Assembly (NCBI RefSeq): GCF_013385635.1
Contig: NZ_JACAPR010000034.1
Location: forward strand, 1-64,000
Origin: Pseudomonas gingeri
Lineage (GTDB): Bacteria; Pseudomonadota; Gammaproteobacteria; Pseudomonadales; Pseudomonadaceae
Reading direction: 5' to 3'
Length of the DNA: 64,000 nucleotides
In this document: in pieces, positions 1 to 8,676 of the stretch
Layout of the letters: each line of letters starts with the position of its first letter
How positions within the stretch are numbered: position 1 is the first letter of the stretch
The notes under the pieces: model-generated
The model's database searches: none
Told to the model about the DNA's origin: nothing
What the model saw: the letters and a program-made list of their open reading frames with translations, nothing else
Position numbers and translations under genes: made by a program

Positions 1-29
1 GAGTAGGTCATCGTCAAGATTGAATTCCG

Positions 30-67
30 AGACCCCCGTCTGCTAACGCAGACGGGGGTTTTGTTTT
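30..67 (+). terminator. Intrinsic terminator of an upstream gene
   Basis: An 11-bp GC-rich perfect stem (33-43 with 48-58) closes a TAAC loop and is followed directly by a T-rich tract (59-67). The gene it ends lies outside the window. It isolates the chemoreceptor gene from upstream transcription. Confidence 0.9.
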
Positions 68-106
68 TGGCCGGCAAAAAGCCATCAACCATTTGCCGAA
101 ATGAGT

Positions 107-133
107 TAAGTTTTCGCTCCATGGTGCCGACAG
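107..133 (+). promoter_or_regulatory. Candidate FliA (sigma-28) promoter
   Basis: TAAGTTTT, an 11-nt spacer and GCCGACAG match the flagellar sigma consensus (TAAAGTTT-N11-GCCGATAA) well. It lies about 110 nt upstream of a chemoreceptor start codon, a gene class commonly read by FliA. Judged by eye only. Confidence 0.55.
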
Positions 134-245
134 CATGGTGAGCAATGCGTGCACCAAAGTGGAGCAGTCATAGAACGCTGCCTACGCCGTACAAGGAATG
201 TCCCTTTTGCACGCATCCCCACCTTCGGCATAAGAAGTCTATGAA

Positions 246-2126
246 ATGAACCTTAAATTCAGCCATAAAATCCTTTTGGCCGCCTCCGGTGTCGTGGTTC
301 TCGCCTTCGCGCTGTTCACGCTGTACAACGATTACCTGCAGCGCAGCACTATCCGGCAGAACCTCGAATCGTCGGTCCAACAGGCCGGCGACCTTACCGC
401 CAGCAGTGTGCAGAACTGGCTGAGCGGGCGGATCCTGGTCCTGGAAAACCTCGCGCAGGACGTAGCGCACCAAGGCAGCAAGGCCGATTACCCGGGCCTG
501 GTGGGCCAGCCGGCATTCACCTCGAACTTCCAGTTCACCTATGTCGGCCAGACAGATGGCACCTTCACCCAACGCCCCGATGCAAAGATGCCGGACGGCT
601 ATGATCCACGCCAGCGTCCCTGGTACAAGTCCGCCGTGGTCGCCGACAAGACCATGCTGACCCCACCGTACATGGCCTCGGTCGGCGGCCTGGTGATCAC
701 CATCGCCATGCCGGTGAAAAGCGGCGGGCAACTGCTTGGCGTGGTCGGCGGCGACCTGAGTCTGGAAACCCTGGTGAAGATCATCAACTCGGTGGACTTC
801 GGTGGCATCGGCCAGGCGTTCCTCGTCAGCGGTGACGGCCAGGTGATCGTCAGCCCGGACAAGGACCAGGTGATGAAGAACCTCAAGGACATCTACCCGG
901 GCTCGGCGGTGCGCATCACCAAGGGCATCCAGGAAGTCACCCTGAACAACCAGCAGCGCATCCTCTCCTTCACGCCAGTGGTGGGCCTGCCGTCGGCGGA
1001 CTGGTATATCGGCCTGTCCATCGACAAGAACAAGGCCTATGCGCCCCTGAGCAAGTTCCGCACTTCGGCGCTGATCGCAATGCTCATCGCGGTGGTCGCC
1101 ATTGCGGTGCTGCTGACCTTGCTGATCCAGGTACTGATGCGTCCACTGACCACCATGGGGCGCGCGATGCAAGACATCGCCCAGGGCGAGGGCGACCTGA
1201 CCCGGCGCCTGACCATCGAGAACAAGGACGAGTTCGGTGAACTGGCCAGCGCCTTCAACCAGTTCGTCGAGAGGATCCACGCGTCGATTTCCGAAGTGTC
1301 CTCGGCTACCCGCCAGGTGCACGACCTGTCCCAGCGGGTGATGAGTTCCTCGAATGCCTCGATCATCGGTTCCGATGAACAAAGCGCGCGGACCAACAGC
1401 GTCGCGGCGGCGATCAACCAGTTGGGGGCGGCCACACAGGAGATCGCCCGCAATGCCGCGGATGCCTCGCAACACGCCAGTGGTGCCAGCGAGCAGGCCG
1501 ATGACGGTCGCCAGGTGGTGGAACGGACCATCCTGGCGATGACCGAGCTGTCGCAGAAAATCAGCCTGTCCTGCACCCAGATCGAGACCTTGAACGCCAG
1601 TACCGACAACATCGGGCACATTCTTGATGTGATCAAGGGCATCTCCCAGCAGACCAACCTGCTAGCCCTCAACGCCGCCATCGAGGCCGCCCGTGCGGGC
1701 GAAGCGGGGCGCGGTTTTGCCGTGGTGGCCGACGAGGTCCGCAACCTGGCCCACCGCACCCAGGAATCGGCTGAGGAGATCCACAAGATGATCACCTCGT
1801 TGCAGGTCGGTTCCCGTGAGGCGGTGACGACCATGAATGCCAGCCAGGCTTCCAGCGAAGAGAGCGTCGAAGTTGCCAACCAGGCCGGTGCACGGCTGAT
1901 CAGCGTGACCCAGCGGATCGGCGAGATCGATGGCATGAACCAATCGGTGGCGGCGGCGACCGAGGAGCAGACGGCGGTGGTGGAAACCCTCAACGTCGAC
2001 ATCAACCAGATCAACCTGCTGAACCAGCAGGGCGTGGCCAACCTCAATGAAACGCTGAAGGATTGCGATGCCCTGTCGCAGCAGGCCAGCCGGTTGAAGC
2101 AACTGGTGGACAGCTTCAGGATCTGA
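246..2126 (+). CDS. Methyl-accepting chemotaxis protein, PctA-type amino-acid receptor (dCache_1)
   Basis: This is a 626-residue inner-membrane chemoreceptor. TM1 (about 7-29) and TM2 (about 276-298) flank a periplasmic double-Cache domain, then come HAMP (about 299-351) and a long cytoplasmic signalling coiled coil. The conserved kinase-binding tip (EAARAGEAGRGFAVVADEVR) is near residues 480-500. The ligand domain carries the amino-acid signature of PctA/PctB/PctC-like receptors: Y119-DPRQRPWY127 and D170 in GGDLS. The N-terminal NLKFSHKILLAA also matches that family, so it probably senses free L-amino acids and signals through CheW/CheA. The exact ligand is not readable. A FliA-like promoter lies upstream and an inverted repeat downstream. 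Confidence 0.92.
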   Translation: MNLKFSHKILLAASGVVVLAFALFTLYNDYLQRSTIRQNLESSVQQAGDLTASSVQNWLSGRILVLENLAQDVAHQGSKADYPGLVGQPAFTSNFQFTYVGQTDGTFTQRPDAKMPDGYDPRQRPWYKSAVVADKTMLTPPYMASVGGLVITIAMPVKSGGQLLGVVGGDLSLETLVKIINSVDFGGIGQAFLVSGDGQVIVSPDKDQVMKNLKDIYPGSAVRITKGIQEVTLNNQQRILSFTPVVGLPSADWYIGLSIDKNKAYAPLSKFRTSALIAMLIAVVAIAVLLTLLIQVLMRPLTTMGRAMQDIAQGEGDLTRRLTIENKDEFGELASAFNQFVERIHASISEVSSATRQVHDLSQRVMSSSNASIIGSDEQSARTNSVAAAINQLGAATQEIARNAADASQHASGASEQADDGRQVVERTILAMTELSQKISLSCTQIETLNASTDNIGHILDVIKGISQQTNLLALNAAIEAARAGEAGRGFAVVADEVRNLAHRTQESAEEIHKMITSLQVGSREAVTTMNASQASSEESVEVANQAGARLISVTQRIGEIDGMNQSVAAATEEQTAVVETLNVDINQINLLNQQGVANLNETLKDCDALSQQASRLKQLVDSFRI

Positions 2127-2134
2127 CGACCCCT

Positions 2135-2244
2135 TGATCGTTCCCATGCTCCGCGTGGGAACGCCTCCCTGGACGTTCTGCCTCCGCTCTTTGTGACGCG
2201 GAGCGTCACGGGCTGCATTCCCACGCAGAGCGTGGGAACGATCA
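2135..2244. repeat. 110-bp dispersed inverted-repeat element, copy 1
   Basis: The element begins TGATCGTTCCC and ends GGGAACGATCA, with two further internal hairpins around GTGACGCGGAGCGTCAC. A close copy lies at 38305-38412 and a shortened one at 39553-39586. It sits between the convergent chemoreceptor and mgoD genes, where it may also limit read-through. Confidence 0.8.
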
Positions 2245-2259
2245 TCAAACCAGGATGCC

Positions 2260-2727
2260 TCAGGTCAGCAACATCCGCACATTCCCCATCGCCTCATCGG
2301 CGAAGTCCTGGATAAAACGACGAAAGCCCGGCAAGCCCTCGGGATCAACACTCGCCGGTTCGGCGATGATGGTCCAGGTCGCGCGGCAGCGGTCCGCCGC
2401 CAATGCCTCGACACGCATCGCCGCCCAGAGCTGGTCGACCCCGAGGGTGTTGTAGAGCGTGGTCCAGGTCATGTACATCGCCGAGTCATCGCGGCTGTTG
2501 AGTTGCTCGACCACCACATTGCCGTCCTTGAACAACTTCTTGCGCAGCGCCCCCGCGCCAGTACCGGTCATCTCGATCTGCGCGAGCGCGGGAACGAAGG
2601 CCGCAAAGCCGGCAAAATCACCGACCACGGCCCAGGTGCTGGCGGCATCGCGGGGAATCTCGACCGCGGACACCACGGGCTGGCCTTGAGGGTTGCGGAT
2701 CAGGGTATCGGGTTGCAGGGTATTCAT
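2260..2727 (-). CDS. mgoD: MgoD: SRPBCC / polyketide cyclase-like protein
   Basis: This 155-residue soluble protein has the START/Bet v1 (SRPBCC) pattern: an N-terminal strand with AVEIPRDAASTWAVVGDF, a central beta-rich region and a long C-terminal helix. It is the last gene of a four-gene minus-strand operon, 27 nt after the NRPS-like gene. The order matches mgoBCAD of P. syringae and pvfABCD of P. entomophila, whose last member is a polyketide cyclase/dehydrase-like protein. Its chemical step is not settled. By inference it acts late in making or releasing a diazeniumdiolate signal. Confidence 0.85.
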   Translation of the reverse strand: MNTLQPDTLIRNPQGQPVVSAVEIPRDAASTWAVVGDFAGFAAFVPALAQIEMTGTGAGALRKKLFKDGNVVVEQLNSRDDSAMYMTWTTLYNTLGVDQLWAAMRVEALAADRCRATWTIIAEPASVDPEGLPGFRRFIQDFADEAMGNVRMLLT

Positions 2728-2754
2728 GAGGGTGCTCCTGGTGGTTGTGGGGAA

Positions 2755-5700
2755 TCAGATGAACCGGATCTGCCGCAGGTAATCGCAGCCTTTGCGCAGC
2801 AACGCCGGGGTCTTGTACGGATAGGCATCGCCCATACGGCGGATGCCGGCCTCGGCCTGGTCATGTTCGATGGCCGAGATATCGCCGATGTCCTCTTCGA
2901 AACCGTTGAGGTAGAAACCCAGCACCTCGAACAGCGCGTTATCGCGATCGACCCGTTGCAGTTGCCGTTGCCAGTCGGCGACGCTGACCAGCTGGAAGTC
3001 ATGGCCGGCTTCGCGGAACGCCGCGACATAGTCGTTCCAGCTCAGCGGTTGCGGGTTATGCAGGTTGAATACGCCGGGACTGTCCGGCACGCGGCGGCTT
3101 TCAAAGGCGATGAACCGGGCGAGAAAGTCCACCGGCATCAGATCGAAGTTCAGCGCCAGGGCCGGCACCTGGCCCAGTTGCAGCGAGCCCTTGAGCATCA
3201 GCAGCAGGCGATTGCGCTGTGGTTGGCAGACACCATTGCGGCTGTTGAAGCTGATGTTCCCGGGGCGGTAGAGATTGACCCAGGCGCCTTGTTCATACGC
3301 CCGCTGCAGAATCCGTTCGCCGACCCACTTGGACAGGTTGTAGCCGTTGCGGATATAGATCGGCGGGGTATCGGCCGGTAGTTGCTCCAGCACCCGCCCG
3401 TCCTCGGCGATACGGCTGCAGGCCGAGAGGCTGGAGATGAAATTGAAGACCTTCTTGCTGCGGCCCTCGCACAACCGCAGGCATTCGAACAGCGGGTCGA
3501 CGTTGTCGGCGGCCAGGGTCTCGTAGTCGAGCACATGATTGACGTGGGCGGCATTGTGGATCAGCACGCCGAACTCACGGTCGATCCGCTCATGCACCTG
3601 TACCGCCAGCCCCAGGCGTGGCTGGCGGATATCGGCCGGATAGACCCGCACGCGGTTCAGGTCCAGATGCTCCAGGCGGTTGTCGCGCAATGCCCGGGCG
3701 AAACGCTCGGCCGCCGGGGTCGTCGTGCTGTCGCGCACCAGGCAGGCGATCTCGCTCACACCAGCGGCCAGCAGGGCCTCGACGATATGCACGCCGACAA
3801 AGCTGTTGGCGCCGGTCAGCACCACCTTGCCCGGATCACCCGCGCGTGCCGCCGGCAGCGCCTGGAAATCCAGCTGGCGCACGGCATCGATAAATACCCG
3901 CGGGCTCACGGCCTCCTGGGTCGACTCGCCCCTGACCAGTACCGCCAGCCGACACAGCGTCGGCTCTTCGATAAAGCGGTTGATGGAGATGCCATGTCCG
4001 TAGTGTTCGCGAATCCCCAGCAGCAGTTTCGACAGCAGGATCGAATGGCCGCCCAGGTTGAAGAAGCTCTCGTCGGTGGAAATCTCGTCTACCGGCAGTT
4101 CCAGCAGCTTGGCCCAGAGTCCGAGCAACCAGGCTTCATCGGCATTGGCCGGCAAGCGCAGGCGAGAAGCGTCGGGCAGGTGGACGGGCAACTCCAGCAG
4201 CGCATGACGGTCGACCTTGCCGTTGCCGGCGGACGGCAGTTCGGCCAGCTCGACATAGGCGGCCGGATGCATGTAGCCCGGCAGGCAGCGCTCGACATGT
4301 TGTCGCAAGGCATCACGGCCACTGTCGGCGGTGATCGGTTGCGCCATGTACGCCAGTATCCGACGCCAGTTGTCGATAATCACGGCCACCTGGCGATACA
4401 AGCGGCTGTTGCGCAGGCAGTGCTCGATCTCCCCGGGCTCGACCCGAAAGCCGCGAATCTTCACCTGATGGTCGCGACGTCCGCACAGCTCGATGCCCTC
4501 GACGGTCCATTGCGCCAGGTCGCCGGTACGATAGACCCGTCGTACCGAGCCGTCGCCGGTATCCAGGGGCACGTAGCATTCGGCGGACTTCCCGGGATTG
4601 TTCAGATAGCCCAGGCCCACGCCCGGTCCGGCGATATACAGCTCGCCGAGCGTCTGCTCGGCCACCGGCTGGCCGTGCTCGTCGAGAATGAACACCTGGC
4701 TGTTGGCGATCGGCCGGCCCAGGCTGCGATTGCTGGTTCCCGAACGGAACTGCCGCGCGGTGACCAGCACCGTGGCCTCGGTGGGCCCGTAGAGGTTGTA
4801 GAAGCGTGCCTGGCGCGTGAGTTGCTCGATCACCCAGGGCTCGCAGACATCGCCGCCGGTCATCACATGGCTCAGCCCCAGCGGCGGATCGAGGGGCAGG
4901 ATGCCGAGCAGCATGGGTGGCAGGAAGGCGTGGCTGATGCGCTGACGGCGGATCAGTGTCGCCAGTTGCAAGGGATCGCGCCGCTGGTCCTCGCTGGCGA
5001 CCACCAGTTCGGCGCCCTGTACCAGGCTGGGGAAGATATCGATCAGCGAGGCGTCGAAGCTCAGGGTCGAGAACTGCAGGACCCGGCTGTGTTCGCTGAG
5101 CTGCACATAGTCGGCGTACCAGGCGGTGAAATGCGCAAGATTGGCCTGGCTGAGCAACACACCCTTGGGCTGGCCGCTGGTGCCCGAGGTGTAGAACGCA
5201 AGACAGGGCGCTTGCGCAGCGGATACCTGGCGCAACAGGGAAGAAGAGGACGGCGCGGCGTGGTCGATCTGTACCGCGCGGATATCCAGCGAGGGCAGGT
5301 GATCATCGAGGGGAGGGCGACCCTCGTGCAGCAGCAGGACCGCCCCGGCGTCCTCCAGGATAAACCGCTGGCGCTGGCGTGGATGGCTCGGGTCCAGCGG
5401 CAGATAGATCGCCGCGCAACCGAGGATGGCCAGGAGCGTCGCGTACAGCGCCGGCGTCTTGTCCAGGCAGACACCGATTACCGGCGCCGTACCACGGGTG
5501 TCCAGCCCGGCGAGTGCCGCCAGCAGGCACTCCTGGATCGCCAGGCCGTGGGCATGCAACTGGCGATAGCTCGACGAGTTGCCATTGAAGGTCAGGGCCG
5601 GGCGTTCGGCGAATCGGCGCAGGCTGTCTTCGATACGCTGCAGCACGGGTATCGCCGCCAGCGCCAGGAGGTCGGGGCGGGCCGTTTGGTTGAAGCGATG

Positions 5701-6189
5701 TTCGAAGGCCAGCGACTCCAGCACCGGCAGCGGATGCTGCGCATCCCATGGCAACGCTGCCACGGGCGGGATATCGCGGAAGTAGTCGGCGTCACGGGCA
5801 AAGCGGCTGACCAGCAGCGTGCACAGCTCCAGCAAGGCCGCGGCTGCCGCCAGTCGCAGGGCCTGACCATTGCCGGAGCCGTCCTGGTCGACCGGCCTGC
5901 GTTCGATCAGGCGGCCTTCCTGCCAGCAGCGCAGCGCCAGGGCGGGCAGGCCGGCAGCCGTCAGCGGGCCGTACTCCACGCGCAAGCCCAGTTGCACCGC
6001 GTCATCGATGTGGACGGGCAGCGCCAGGCTGCCATCCTCGATCAGCAGGTCCGGCGCGGTCGGCAGGCCCGCGTCGACGGCCTGGGGGGTATCCAGGCGC
6101 CGGGCAAGATGACCCTGCTGTTCCAGTTCCTGCGTCAGTTCATCGAGCACCTGGCTGCGCCCGACGAGCAGAATCTCGAGACGTCTCAT
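2755..6189 (-). CDS. mgoA: MgoA: NRPS-like adenylation-thiolation-reductase enzyme
   Basis: The 1144-residue protein activates an amino acid, loads it on a carrier domain and releases it by reduction. Adenylation motifs are clear: YTSGTSGQPKGV (about 330), NLYGPTEA (about 463), YRTGDL, GRRDHQVKIRGFRVEPGEIE and GNGKVDRHAL. The carrier motif LGGHSI is near 710. The reductase has a TGANSFVG nucleotide site (near 788) and a YNLSK catalytic pair (near 948). There is no condensation domain. The first roughly 120 residues are an unassigned, possibly degenerate domain. The start has a GGAG ribosome site 7 nt upstream. In this family the substrate is leucine or valine, and the operon makes leudiazen/valdiazen-like signals. 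Confidence 0.92.
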   Translation of the reverse strand: MRRLEILLVGRSQVLDELTQELEQQGHLARRLDTPQAVDAGLPTAPDLLIEDGSLALPVHIDDAVQLGLRVEYGPLTAAGLPALALRCWQEGRLIERRPVDQDGSGNGQALRLAAAAALLELCTLLVSRFARDADYFRDIPPVAALPWDAQHPLPVLESLAFEHRFNQTARPDLLALAAIPVLQRIEDSLRRFAERPALTFNGNSSSYRQLHAHGLAIQECLLAALAGLDTRGTAPVIGVCLDKTPALYATLLAILGCAAIYLPLDPSHPRQRQRFILEDAGAVLLLHEGRPPLDDHLPSLDIRAVQIDHAAPSSSSLLRQVSAAQAPCLAFYTSGTSGQPKGVLLSQANLAHFTAWYADYVQLSEHSRVLQFSTLSFDASLIDIFPSLVQGAELVVASEDQRRDPLQLATLIRRQRISHAFLPPMLLGILPLDPPLGLSHVMTGGDVCEPWVIEQLTRQARFYNLYGPTEATVLVTARQFRSGTSNRSLGRPIANSQVFILDEHGQPVAEQTLGELYIAGPGVGLGYLNNPGKSAECYVPLDTGDGSVRRVYRTGDLAQWTVEGIELCGRRDHQVKIRGFRVEPGEIEHCLRNSRLYRQVAVIIDNWRRILAYMAQPITADSGRDALRQHVERCLPGYMHPAAYVELAELPSAGNGKVDRHALLELPVHLPDASRLRLPANADEAWLLGLWAKLLELPVDEISTDESFFNLGGHSILLSKLLLGIREHYGHGISINRFIEEPTLCRLAVLVRGESTQEAVSPRVFIDAVRQLDFQALPAARAGDPGKVVLTGANSFVGVHIVEALLAAGVSEIACLVRDSTTTPAAERFARALRDNRLEHLDLNRVRVYPADIRQPRLGLAVQVHERIDREFGVLIHNAAHVNHVLDYETLAADNVDPLFECLRLCEGRSKKVFNFISSLSACSRIAEDGRVLEQLPADTPPIYIRNGYNLSKWVGERILQRAYEQGAWVNLYRPGNISFNSRNGVCQPQRNRLLLMLKGSLQLGQVPALALNFDLMPVDFLARFIAFESRRVPDSPGVFNLHNPQPLSWNDYVAAFREAGHDFQLVSVADWQRQLQRVDRDNALFEVLGFYLNGFEEDIGDISAIEHDQAEAGIRRMGDAYPYKTPALLRKGCDYLRQIRFI

Positions 6190-6203
6190 GATGATCTCCT
6201 TGG

Positions 6204-7133
6204 CTAGAGCAGGTAGTCGCCCAGGGCGTCCCGGACGGCGAGCGAATCCAGCAGCGAGCTGTTGCGCAGGAAGCGCACGATATTGATGACCAGCGGATGC
6301 TGGCGATTGATCGGATAGGCCAGGCCCAGGGCTTCGCGCCTGAGTGCCCGGCGGACCGGTTCGTCGACCGGCAAGTGCTCGATCACGGCGAAATCGAAGG
6401 CCTTCTGGATATCGTTGGTCAGGTAATGGACGATGAACACCGGCAGGATGGCGGCGATCAGTTCGTGATCGACCGCGCTTGCGCTCTGCCAGTAGAGACG
6501 TACCAGGCGTGTCCAGAACACCGCGTGGCGGCCTTCGTCGAGCAGGTGGTCGGCCATCAGTCCCTTGACCGAGGCCTTGACCGTGTCGTCCTTGGCAAAG
6601 GCCGCGACATCGCTGGTCACGGTGTTTTCCGCGATCGCCACACAGATCAGCTCGACCGCGCCCAGCAGGTGCTCCGGCGCCATGCCCAGGGCCGCCGGTA
6701 TGGCGCGGCTCAGCTCGATCTCGGCGGGCAGGGCGATCGGTTGCTCGCCGGTCAGGGCGATGGTCTGCTGCATGAAATCCATGGCCGCGAGGGCGTGATA
6801 GTCCTCGTCCACCACGACCGTCATGGCGGCATGGCGACAGGCGAACGGAAAGCGGATCGGGAAGCGGTCCTTGGCGATGCGGCGGGCGGTGCGGTCGACG
6901 ATCTCGGTCTCGAAAATCACCACGTCGTTGATGAACTTGTACAGGCTCTGGATCAGCACGAAATCGCGCTGTTCGGGGCACTGGGCGAGAAACGCCGCGC
7001 TGTTGACCAACGGCTGGCGGCTGAGGGGGTAGATCAGCCGGTCATCGTTTTCCAGCAGGCGCCGTGGGCGGGTGCGGATGCTGGCGCGGCTTTCCCAGGC
7101 GTCGGCGAAAGCGCTGTAGTCGCCGGCGTTCAT
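6204..7133 (-). CDS. mgoC: MgoC: AurF-type diiron N-oxygenase
   Basis: This 309-residue helical oxygenase belongs to the p-aminobenzoate N-oxygenase (AurF) family. Likely diiron ligands are visible in the VVVDEDYHA segment, in ELICVAIAENTVTSDV and in the DEGRHAVFW motif. It should oxidise the amine nitrogen during formation of the N-nitrosohydroxylamine (diazeniumdiolate) group. Its start codon overlaps the mgoB stop by 4 nt (ATGA), and its stop is 14 nt before mgoA, so the genes are co-transcribed and probably translationally coupled. The position matches mgoC/pvfB. Confidence 0.9.
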   Translation of the reverse strand: MNAGDYSAFADAWESRASIRTRPRRLLENDDRLIYPLSRQPLVNSAAFLAQCPEQRDFVLIQSLYKFINDVVIFETEIVDRTARRIAKDRFPIRFPFACRHAAMTVVVDEDYHALAAMDFMQQTIALTGEQPIALPAEIELSRAIPAALGMAPEHLLGAVELICVAIAENTVTSDVAAFAKDDTVKASVKGLMADHLLDEGRHAVFWTRLVRLYWQSASAVDHELIAAILPVFIVHYLTNDIQKAFDFAVIEHLPVDEPVRRALRREALGLAYPINRQHPLVINIVRFLRNSSLLDSLAVRDALGDYLL

Positions 7134-7906
7134 AGCGCTACCTCGCGCGTCCCGGAGCGCAGTTTGCGCTGGGTGTCGTCCCAGAGCGTCAGGCGGCTTT
7201 CCACGGCCAGCAGGGCGGCGGCGCAGGCTTCGCTCCGCCGTTGCGGGTCGGCATCGATCAGGCGCTCCAGCAGTTGTCCGGCGGCCGGAGCGTGGTTACC
7301 GGCATCCAACTCGATATGCCGCTGCAGGTAGTAGTGCAGGGTCGGCGCCTGGGCCCGGTCGATACCCCACTGTTCGAGCAGCCGCTGGAACATCCGCGGA
7401 ACCAGGCTTTCCCGGCCATGCAGGAAAGCTGCGGCGACGCAATGCGGCGCCGCGTTCAAGGCGATATCCAGGGTCTGCCGGACAAAGCGGCCGGCATCCG
7501 GGTCGACACCGGCCTGTTGCAGCGCGCTGTCGACGGCGACACCCTCGCGCAAGCGTTCGATAAAACCTTCGATGACCCCTGTGTCGGCACCGATCTCGCG
7601 CATCGCCTCCAGGTACAGCTCGAAATGGCTGCAATGGCCTGCCCCGTGGCGCGCATCCGACTCCTCGCCCAGCACGATCTCGTTGATCATGCGGGCCGCC
7701 CGTGGATCCCTGGGGGGCAGCCAGGGGAGATCGAGGCCGGTCAGCTCCCGTTGCAAGCGCTTGGTCAGCGACATGAAGTCCCATACCGCGAAGACATGCA
7801 CTTGCATAAAACGTCTGAGTAATGGCAGTGAATGTATTTCACTGAAAACAGCATGTTCGCTCAATTGGTTTTTTCTGTGTTCCAGATGTTCTTTGCAAAT
7901 ATTCAT
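7130..7906 (-). CDS. mgoB: MgoB: DUF3050 / haem-oxygenase-like diiron enzyme
   Basis: This 258-residue all-helical protein resembles DUF3050, part of the haem-oxygenase-like diiron oxidase group. The typical N-terminal block RFMQVHVFAVWDFMSL is present, and near the C-terminus HIELDAGNH fits a metal-binding motif. It is first in the mgoBCAD operon. I chose the ATG at 7906 because an AGGTGG sequence precedes it and the family homology begins there. An in-frame ATG at 7978 would add 24 residues but has no clear ribosome site. In related fragin/valdiazen and mangotoxin-regulating operons this gene is needed for signal production. Confidence 0.85.
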   Translation of the reverse strand: MNICKEHLEHRKNQLSEHAVFSEIHSLPLLRRFMQVHVFAVWDFMSLTKRLQRELTGLDLPWLPPRDPRAARMINEIVLGEESDARHGAGHCSHFELYLEAMREIGADTGVIEGFIERLREGVAVDSALQQAGVDPDAGRFVRQTLDIALNAAPHCVAAAFLHGRESLVPRMFQRLLEQWGIDRAQAPTLHYYLQRHIELDAGNHAPAAGQLLERLIDADPQRRSEACAAALLAVESRLTLWDDTQRKLRSGTREVAL

Positions 7907-8181
7907 TAGCCACCTGTTCGGTTGGTAAATGGAGTAACGGCAAACACTGTTGTGCAGTTGCTTGTCATGTTGTGTCATGGCCGTCGATAAATGGCGGACG
8001 AGCGAATTCCCTGATCAAGAGTTGGAAAACTCAAGAGCCTGAATCAACGGCGCACGGGCCATTGTCGTTGTGTCTGCTGGTTGTGTGAGCTTGTCTTGCC
8101 TGGCTCTGCCGGGAAGGCGTCTCCACACTGCGGGCTGTCACAGGCGGGTTGCAACCTGGCGGTTATTCAAAACTAGTCCAG

Positions 8182-8207
8182 AAAACAAGTGGCGATCAAG
8201 TTGTTTT
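8182..8207. promoter_or_regulatory. AAAACAA-N12-TTGTTTT inverted repeat upstream of mgo
   Basis: The two 7-bp arms are at 8182-8188 and 8201-8207. They repeat the half site of the palindrome at 8252-8276. It overlaps the region just downstream of, or at, the candidate -10 on the minus strand. Confidence 0.35.
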
Positions 8208-8208
8208 T

Positions 8209-8235
8209 AAAATAGTAAAAGTTTCCTGTTTGCAA
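8209..8235 (-). promoter_or_regulatory. Candidate mgoB promoter
   Basis: Read on the minus strand, TTGCAA (8230-8235) is followed 15 nt later by TATTTT (8209-8214) in an AT-rich patch. The spacing is short, so the promoter may need an activator. The 9-bp palindrome at 8252-8276 lies directly upstream. Low certainty. Confidence 0.3.
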
Positions 8236-8251
8236 GGGCTGAACAACTCCG

Positions 8252-8276
8252 ATAAAACAATTTCAGGTTGTTTTAT
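8252..8276. promoter_or_regulatory. Perfect 9-bp palindrome, candidate mgo regulator site
   Basis: ATAAAACAA (8252-8260), a 7-nt spacer and TTGTTTTAT (8268-8276) form a perfect inverted repeat in otherwise GC-rich DNA. No T tract follows on either strand, so it is more likely a protein-binding site than a terminator. Confidence 0.45.
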
Positions 8277-8676
8277 GGGAATGAGAGCAGCTCTTCCGTT
8301 CGATAATGAACAGAATAAGGAACATTGAGTGAATGCCTCACTCGAGCACTCTTGAACGGGATGGCCAGTGGTTTGATAGACGAGGCCGGGGCACGGTTCA
8401 TCCGTGCCCTGGTCTGTGGCAAAGCTCTCCTTTTGATCTGTCTCTTGTCCGGGCGTCGTGGGCGAGTTCGTACGTGATTCGCTCGTGCCGCCTCGATCGA
8501 CCAGAGTGTGCCCAAATGCATGGCTCGACTATCGCCAGGGGATGTGAAGCGCGTCCGACGCTTCGAACAGGCTCGGTTATCCCACCGTGGACCCAGCCGG
8601 CACGGTTGCGTTTCAACAGCGAGGTCAAGGGGTTGTTGTGCTCAAGGCACGGGCATGGCGTGTGTCGGTGAATGGT

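Larger units (their letters stand above)
7907..8676. other. Long gene-free region upstream of mgoB
   Basis: This 770-base stretch contains no convincing gene. Short open frames such as 8333-8671 lack a ribosome site and recognisable domains. The segment 8180-8280 is notably AT-rich and holds paired AAAACAA/TTGTTTT half sites and a weak minus-strand promoter candidate. The rest, toward gntR, shows nothing recognisable. Confidence 0.6.

Noticed and set aside
3382..6207. Very long open frame opposite the NRPS-like gene
   Set aside because: It is antisense to a gene with all expected motifs. Long shadow frames are usual in high-GC coding DNA, and the product is low-complexity and rich in Arg, Gln and Gly.
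8333..8671. Possible 112-residue gene between mgoB and gntR
   Set aside because: No ribosome site, no domain, and overlapping equal-length frames on both strands.
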